Positions 60,214 to 64,000 of a stretch of 64,000 nt of DNA are shown one piece after another. The stretch spans positions 682,001-746,000 of the forward strand of contig NZ_CP009322.1 of NCBI RefSeq assembly GCF_000959725.1, read 5' to 3'. The position numbers and the translations under genes are program-made. Numbering within the stretch: position 1 is the stretch's first letter; every line of letters starts with the position of its first letter. The notes below the pieces were generated by a model. The model had not been told where the DNA came from. It saw only the letters and a program-made list of their open reading frames with translations, and ran no database searches. This DNA comes from Burkholderia gladioli. Its GTDB lineage: Bacteria; Pseudomonadota; Gammaproteobacteria; Burkholderiales; Burkholderiaceae.

Positions 60214-61506
60214 TCAATCGATGCCGTGGAACACCGCATCCTCCGGCCCGAGATAGACCGGCGGCCGCCAGGTCGCGTCGCGCATCGAGTGCTGCACCAG
60301 GTGATCGACGCCGAGCAGCACGGCGAAGATCGCCATGCGCACCGGGATCCCGTTGTCGGTCTGGCGGAAGATCGCCAGCCGCGGATCGCGGTTCAGGTCG
60401 ATCGACAGGTCGTTCGCGCCGGGCCGGCTGTCGCGCGGCAGCGGGTGCATGATCAGCGTGTCGCGCCCGCAGACGGTATCCATCAGCGCCTGGTTGATCT
60501 GGAAGTCGGGCGTGTAGCCCTCGAAGGATTCGTCGGTGAAGCGCTCCTTCTGGATTCGCGTGGCATACACCACGTCGGCGCCGGCCAGCCCCTTGGCGAG
60601 GTCGGAGGTTTCCTCGATCACATGGCCGTTGCGCGAGACCTGCTCGACGATGTAGCGCGGCATCTCCAGCGTGGGCGGCGCCACCAGGGTGAAGCGGATG
60701 CCGCGATAGAGCGCCAGCAGCTTGACCAGCGAATGCACCGTGCGGCCGTACTTGAGATCGCCGACGAAGGCGATGTGCGAGCCGTCGACGATCTTGCCGA
60801 GCCGCGAGAACTCGCGCTGGATCGTGTAGAGGTCGAGCAGGGCCTGGCTGGGATGCTCGCCGGGGCCGTCGCCGCCGTTGATCACCGGCAGGTTGATGGC
60901 GCGCGCGAACTCGGCCACCGAGCCCTGCTCGGGATGGCGGATCACCAGCGCGTCCACGTAGCCGGCCATCACGCGGCTGGTGTCGTGGATCGATTCGCCC
61001 TTGGCCATCGAGGAGAAGGTGAAGCCGGTGGTGTCGCAGACCGAGCCGCCCAGCCGGCAGAAGGCCGCGCCGAACGAGACCCGGGTGCGCGTGCTGGCCT
61101 CGAAGAACAGGTTGCCGAGCACGGCGCCTTCCAGCACCCGCGAGATCTTGCGGCGGCGCGCGATCGGCTGCATCACGTCGGCCACCCGGAACAGCGCCTC
61201 GACCGAATCGCGCGAGAACTGGTCGACCGACAGCAACTGCGGGCGGCCCTCGAACAGGATCTGGCTGCTCAAGGAGTTTTTATCTACGCTCTGCGTATGG
61301 TTGGCCTCGTCCCCGGCCCGTTCGACGATCTCGCTCACATAGCGCTCGACGATCTCCGGCATCGAGCGCGATTCCTGCGAATCGTCGGGCAGCAGCCAGG
61401 TATCCAGCGCCCGGCGGCTCACGCCAATGCGGTTCGCGAAGGCTTCGCGGGTCATGTTGAGGCGGCGCATGGCGTCGCGCAGGAAGGCTTGCTGGGGAAC
61501 GGTCAT
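60214..61506 (-). CDS. Aspartate carbamoyltransferase-like enzyme with N-terminal HTH domain
   Basis: A 430-residue protein. From about residue 88 it is an aspartate carbamoyltransferase: FFEASTRTRVSF (phosphate-binding STRTR at about 138-142), SSMAKGES, PVINGGDGPGEHPSQALLDL, and MHPLPRDSR with QTDNGIPVRMA. The N-terminal 65 residues form a helix-turn-helix of the XRE/phage-repressor kind (FLRDAMRRLNMTREAFANRI, GVSRRALDTW at about 6-37), which standard PyrB lacks. The promoter region (61526-61567) carries a TACGC-N3-GCGTA operator, with a second copy in codons 70-74. Together these suggest a DNA-binding, self-regulating enzyme. In vivo role is unproven. Confidence 0.9.
   Translation of the reverse strand: MTVPQQAFLRDAMRRLNMTREAFANRIGVSRRALDTWLLPDDSQESRSMPEIVERYVSEIVERAGDEANHTQSVDKNSLSSQILFEGRPQLLSVDQFSRDSVEALFRVADVMQPIARRRKISRVLEGAVLGNLFFEASTRTRVSFGAAFCRLGGSVCDTTGFTFSSMAKGESIHDTSRVMAGYVDALVIRHPEQGSVAEFARAINLPVINGGDGPGEHPSQALLDLYTIQREFSRLGKIVDGSHIAFVGDLKYGRTVHSLVKLLALYRGIRFTLVAPPTLEMPRYIVEQVSRNGHVIEETSDLAKGLAGADVVYATRIQKERFTDESFEGYTPDFQINQALMDTVCGRDTLIMHPLPRDSRPGANDLSIDLNRDPRLAIFRQTDNGIPVRMAIFAVLLGVDHLVQHSMRDATWRPPVYLGPEDAVFHGID
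61285..61297. promoter_or_regulatory. Intragenic operator copy (TACGC-N3-GCGTA)
   Basis: TACGCTCTGCGTA is a perfect 5-bp inverted repeat with a 3-bp spacer. It has the same core and spacing as the promoter operator at 61526-61542, and lies in codons 70-74 of the carbamoyltransferase gene, in the linker between the HTH and enzyme domains. Confidence 0.6.
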
Positions 61507-61525
61507 GGTGGGCTCGGTCTTGAAA

Positions 61526-61567
61526 TATACGCGATGCGTATAATAGTTCGCCGCCTGTCAAAGTCAA
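61526..61567 (-). promoter_or_regulatory. Promoter and operator of the HTH-carbamoyltransferase gene
   Basis: On the minus strand, TTGACT (61567-61562) and TATTAT (61545-61540) are separated by 16 bases. TATACGCGATGCGTATA (61526-61542), a perfect 7-bp inverted repeat with a 3-bp spacer, overlaps the end of the -10 box and the expected start point. A protein bound there would block transcription. The start codon is 20 bp further on. Confidence 0.65.
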
Positions 61568-61657
61568 GCGCCGCCGCGCCCGATTTCGGGCTAGCATCGG
61601 CTGTGCCTCGGCCGCCACGCCCGTCAATCATTTGCTGGCGGCGTTTCGCGGCATTTG

Positions 61658-61663
61658 TATAAT
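61658..61663 (+). promoter_or_regulatory. -10 box of the entericidin-like gene
   Basis: A perfect TATAAT lies about 95 bp upstream of the lipoprotein start codon. The best -35 candidate, TTGCTG (61632-61637), is 20 bases away, which is too far for a strong promoter. Confidence 0.45.
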
Positions 61664-61755
61664 CGGGACCAGTCCCCGCCCCATCGGGGTGGCGGCCGTT
61701 CGACAAGGTGCGATGTGCCCACTACGCTCGGGCTCGACTTCCAAGGAGAATCACG

Positions 61756-61890
61756 ATGACTCGTTCGATTGCTGCAGTTCTGCTGATCCTGACCGCCGCG
61801 CTCGCTGGCTGCAACACGATCGCCGGCGCGGGCCAGGATATTTCGAGTGGCGGCCAGGCCATCTCGAATACGGCCGAAAAGGCCAAATAA
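61756..61890 (+). CDS. Entericidin A/B-family small lipoprotein
   Basis: A 44-residue lipoprotein: signal peptide SIAAVLLILTAALAGC with lipobox LAGC, then NTIAGAGQDISSGGQAISNTAEKAK, the usual entericidin pattern with GxGxDI and the A.. K-rich end. AAGGAG precedes the ATG. Entericidins form an antidote/toxin pair in enteric bacteria, but single copies are common in betaproteobacteria and seem to be stress-related outer-membrane lipoproteins. A terminator follows. Confidence 0.9.
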   Translation: MTRSIAAVLLILTAALAGCNTIAGAGQDISSGGQAISNTAEKAK

Positions 61891-61925
61891 GCATCGCGCG
61901 CCGTGAGGCGCGCATCGCGATCATC

Positions 61926-61954
61926 GACGGGCTGCCTGCGGGCAGCCCGTTTTA
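61926..61954 (+). terminator. Rho-independent terminator after the lipoprotein gene
   Basis: ACGGGCTGCC pairs perfectly with GGCAGCCCGT around a TGCG loop, and TTTT follows. It ends the lipoprotein transcript 36 bp after its stop codon. Confidence 0.9.
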
Positions 61955-61985
61955 CTTGGGGCGCCGTCGCGTGCCCGGAGCGGGC

Positions 61986-62408
61986 TCAGATCCAGACATC
62001 GTTCGGCGCGGTGCGCTCGAGCTTGTCGCCGTCGCCGGTATTGACCACGCCGCGCGGCTCGATCAGCAGCACCCGCACCTCGGCGGCCGCATACGGCTTG
62101 TGCTCCACGCCGCGCGGCACCACTGCCATCTCGCCGGCGCGCAGCACGATCTCGCCGTCGCGCAAGGCGATGCGCAGCTCGCCGTCCAGCACCAGGAAGG
62201 TCTCGTCGGTATCGGCGTGGCTGTGCCAGACGAAGTCGCCGAGCAGCTTCGCCACCTTGAACTGGTAGTCGTTCATTTCCGCGATCACGCGCGGCTGCCA
62301 GTGGCCGTCGACGCGGCCGGCCTTGGCGAGCAGCGGGATCGTGACGGATTGGCCGCGCGTGGCGGCGGGACGGGCCGGGCTGTCGCCGGTGGGAGCTTGC
62401 GGGTTCAT
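61986..62408 (-). CDS. Cupin-domain protein
   Basis: A 140-residue single-domain cupin. The metal-site motif is HSHADTDETFLVLDGELRIAL (His-X-His-X(3-4)-Glu) and the second motif contains PRGVEHKPYAAAEV with a His. It is probably a small metal-binding protein or enzyme such as a dioxygenase or isomerase; which one cannot be said. The N-terminal 20 residues are Pro/Ala/Thr-rich. It lies between the lipoprotein gene and the LysR gene, separated from LysR by 132 bp. Confidence 0.86.
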   Translation of the reverse strand: MNPQAPTGDSPARPAATRGQSVTIPLLAKAGRVDGHWQPRVIAEMNDYQFKVAKLLGDFVWHSHADTDETFLVLDGELRIALRDGEIVLRAGEMAVVPRGVEHKPYAAAEVRVLLIEPRGVVNTGDGDKLERTAPNDVWI

Positions 62409-62540
62409 GCCGGGGTTCCTGGTATCGATGGGAAACCCAGCTTAGGCGGGTGCCGCGCCCGTGGCTTGTAAATTCTTGGCGAAGGGGCAACGCGGGGGCG
62501 GGGCCGGGCAGCCGCAGCAGGCGCCTTCGCCGCGCCCGCG

Positions 62541-63584
62541 TCACTCTTCCTCGCGGCGCGCCAGCGCCTCGGCCGCGGCCGGCTTGCCGGCCTCGGGCTC
62601 CTGGTAGAGCGCGCGCAGGGCGCGGGCGAGCAGCGTGTCCACCTCGCGCGGCGCGCCGTCTCGCGTCAGGATCGCGACCGGCGGCAGGGTCCAGTCGAGC
62701 GTGTAGGGGACGATCGCCACGCCGGCGATATGCACCAGTTCCTCGGCGATATCGGCCGGCACGATCGAGACGGCGTTCTCGTTGGAGGCGAGGATCTCGC
62801 CGATCAGGCGTGACGAATAGCTTTCGACGATCGGCACCGGCGGCGCCACGCCGGCGCGCAGGAACAGGTCGGAGATCTGCTCGCGGATCGGCGTGTGCGG
62901 CGCGCCGAGGATCCAGTCCAGCTCCACCAGCTTCTGCCAGTTGAGCTTGTTGCGCGCGAGCCGGGCGGCCAGCCGGCGGCTGGCGATCAGGCGCGGCTTC
63001 TGCTGGTGGACCACCTCGAAGTGCAGCTCGGCCAGGTCGACGGTGGAGGTGGCGCGCGCGATCACCACGTCGAGCTGGTGCTCGCGCAGCTGCGCGATCA
63101 ACTGCTCGCTGGTGCCTTCGTGGATCGTCATGGTCAGGCGCTGCGGCACCTCGGCCTGGGTCTGGCGGATCGCCGCGGCCAGGGTCCTGCCCGAGATGAA
63201 GGGAATCACGCCGATATGGATGCGGGTGGCATGCCCGGCCACCACCGCCTCGATATCGCGCGTCAGGTGGTCGAGGTCGTGCAGCATGGCCTGGGCGCGC
63301 GCCAGCACCACCTTGCCGAGCGCGGTGGGCGTCATGCCGCGCGAGCTGCGCTCGAACAGCGGGCCGCCGAACATGCCCTCCAGCTCGGCCAGCGCATTGG
63401 TGACGGCCGGCTGGCTGCTGGCCATCTGCTCGGCCACGCGCGTGAGCGAGCCGTGCTGGCGGATCTGCAGCAGCAGGATCAGATGGCGGATCTTCAGGCG
63501 GCTGCTGAGCCGCCGGATCACCTCTTCCGTATCGAAGGCCACGGTGCCGGCTTCCTGGTCATTATGAAAACGTGATGCGCCCAT
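62541..63584 (-). CDS. LysR-family transcriptional regulator (GbpR-like)
   Basis: A 347-residue LysR regulator. The HTH is at about residues 30-90 (LKIRHLILLLQIRQHGSLTRVAEQMASSQPAVTNALAELEGMFGGPLFERSSRGMTPTALG), followed by a substrate-binding domain to about 320. The wording of the N-terminus resembles the GbpR/galactose-type branch. It is divergent from the malic enzyme gene (102 bp between starts), so control of that gene is a reasonable guess. The tail is Ala/Glu-rich. Confidence 0.9.
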   Translation of the reverse strand: MGASRFHNDQEAGTVAFDTEEVIRRLSSRLKIRHLILLLQIRQHGSLTRVAEQMASSQPAVTNALAELEGMFGGPLFERSSRGMTPTALGKVVLARAQAMLHDLDHLTRDIEAVVAGHATRIHIGVIPFISGRTLAAAIRQTQAEVPQRLTMTIHEGTSEQLIAQLREHQLDVVIARATSTVDLAELHFEVVHQQKPRLIASRRLAARLARNKLNWQKLVELDWILGAPHTPIREQISDLFLRAGVAPPVPIVESYSSRLIGEILASNENAVSIVPADIAEELVHIAGVAIVPYTLDWTLPPVAILTRDGAPREVDTLLARALRALYQEPEAGKPAAAEALARREEE

Positions 63585-63686
63585 ACTAATTCAAAATAGG
63601 GCGCCGATTGCGGCTGCCTAGAATCGCTTCCTCGATATGCCCAAGCCGCCGGGACAGGCCCGGCGCCAACACCGCGAGTGGAGACG

Positions 63687-64000
63687 ATGAACAAGACCGA
63701 CCGCCAGGCCGCCCTGGAATACCACCAGTTCCCGACCCCGGGGAAGATTTCCGTGACCGCGAGCAAGCCGCTGGTCACGCAGCGCGACCTGGCGCTGGCC
63801 TACACGCCGGGCGTGGCGGCGGCCTGCGAGGAGATCGCCGCCGATCCCGCCAACGCCTTCAACTACACCAGCCGCGGCAACCTGGTGGGCGTGATCACCA
63901 ACGGCAGCGCGGTGCTCGGCCTGGGCAACATCGGCGCGCTGGCCTCCAAGCCGGTGATGGAAGGCAAGGCGGTGCTGTTCAAGAAGTTCGCCGGGATCGA
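63687..64000 (+). CDS. maeB: NADP-dependent malic enzyme (MaeB), partial
   Basis: The first 104 codons are in the window; the rest lies beyond the right edge. The N-terminus reads [20 protein letters not shown], then [28 protein letters not shown] and [42 protein letters not shown], all typical of the MaeB malic enzyme, which in full form carries a C-terminal phosphotransacetylase-like domain. It oxidatively decarboxylates malate to pyruvate, making NADPH. GTGGAG precedes the ATG. Divergent from the LysR regulator. Confidence 0.95.
   Translation, partial: MNKTDRQAALEYHQFPTPGKISVTASKPLVTQRDLALAYTPGVAAACEEIAADPANAFNYTSRGNLVGVITNGSAVLGLGNIGALASKPVMEGKAVLFKKFAGI

Noticed and set aside
1..64000. 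CRISPR array, tRNA/rRNA genes, origin of replication
   Set aside because: No regularly spaced direct repeats with unique spacers, no tRNA-like cloverleaf I could identify and no rRNA sequence were seen. The only tandem repeats are the microsatellite and minisatellite listed.

Overview
The window is GC-rich chromosomal DNA of a betaproteobacterium, most likely Burkholderia. The gene families support this: a HAD dehalogenase, many LysR regulators, PepSY/TonB iron genes, a VgrG/VasX-type type VI secretion island, an entericidin-like lipoprotein and NADP-malic enzyme. Species cannot be settled from the sequence alone. There are no rRNA or tRNA genes and no CRISPR array. Both ends cut a gene: a HAD hydrolase on the left and malic enzyme on the right.

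Layout. 0-5.8 kb: HAD hydrolase, a PotA-type ABC ATPase with a divergent LysR, an IS3 transposase remnant, then a LysR/amidase divergent pair. 5.8-18 kb is a metal-acquisition block: TonB-dependent receptor A, two opposed DUF2946-like genes, a PepSY membrane protein, TonB receptor B, a RidA protein, and a tightly overlapping siderophore ABC operon behind a Fur-box-like site. 18.3-20.4 kb is a copper operon (DUF2946, SCO1, PCu(A)C, CopC). 21.3-24.4 kb is a polar amino-acid ABC transporter interrupted by a 24-bp minisatellite. 25-26.6 kb is a FecI/FecR-type pair behind a good Fur box. 27.3-31.5 kb is a membrane sugar-acid or polyol dehydrogenase operon (Tat-exported small subunit, GMC flavoprotein, triheme cytochrome c) behind a perfect LacI-type palindrome. 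It converges on an iron-dependent alcohol dehydrogenase.

32.8-37.3 kb holds a small SLT (lysozyme-like) protein without a signal peptide, an exported partner, a VOC protein and an MHYT-GGDEF-EAL c-di-GMP enzyme. 37.5-43.3 kb is a cobalamin-riboswitch operon: TonB receptor C followed by BtuD-, BtuF- and BtuC-like genes. 43.3-48.1 kb holds a DUF2878 protein, two divergent alpha/beta hydrolases and a YbaL-type antiporter. 48.2-57.3 kb is an orphan T6SS island in the order vgrG, DUF4123 adaptor, VasX-like effector, DUF6708 membrane protein, PAAR, tssF. 57.5-64 kb holds a second FtsI-type transpeptidase, an isochorismatase-like protein lacking the catalytic Cys, an aspartate carbamoyltransferase with an N-terminal helix-turn-helix domain, an entericidin-like lipoprotein, a cupin, and a LysR divergent from malic enzyme.

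The most unusual item is the HTH-carbamoyltransferase at 60214-61506. Its own promoter carries a TACGC-N3-GCGTA inverted repeat over the -10/start region, and a second copy lies inside its coding sequence. This suggests an enzyme that also acts as its own repressor. The T6SS island shows AT-rich DNA spanning exactly the toxin C-terminus and the start of the neighbouring membrane gene, as expected for exchange of a toxin/immunity cassette.
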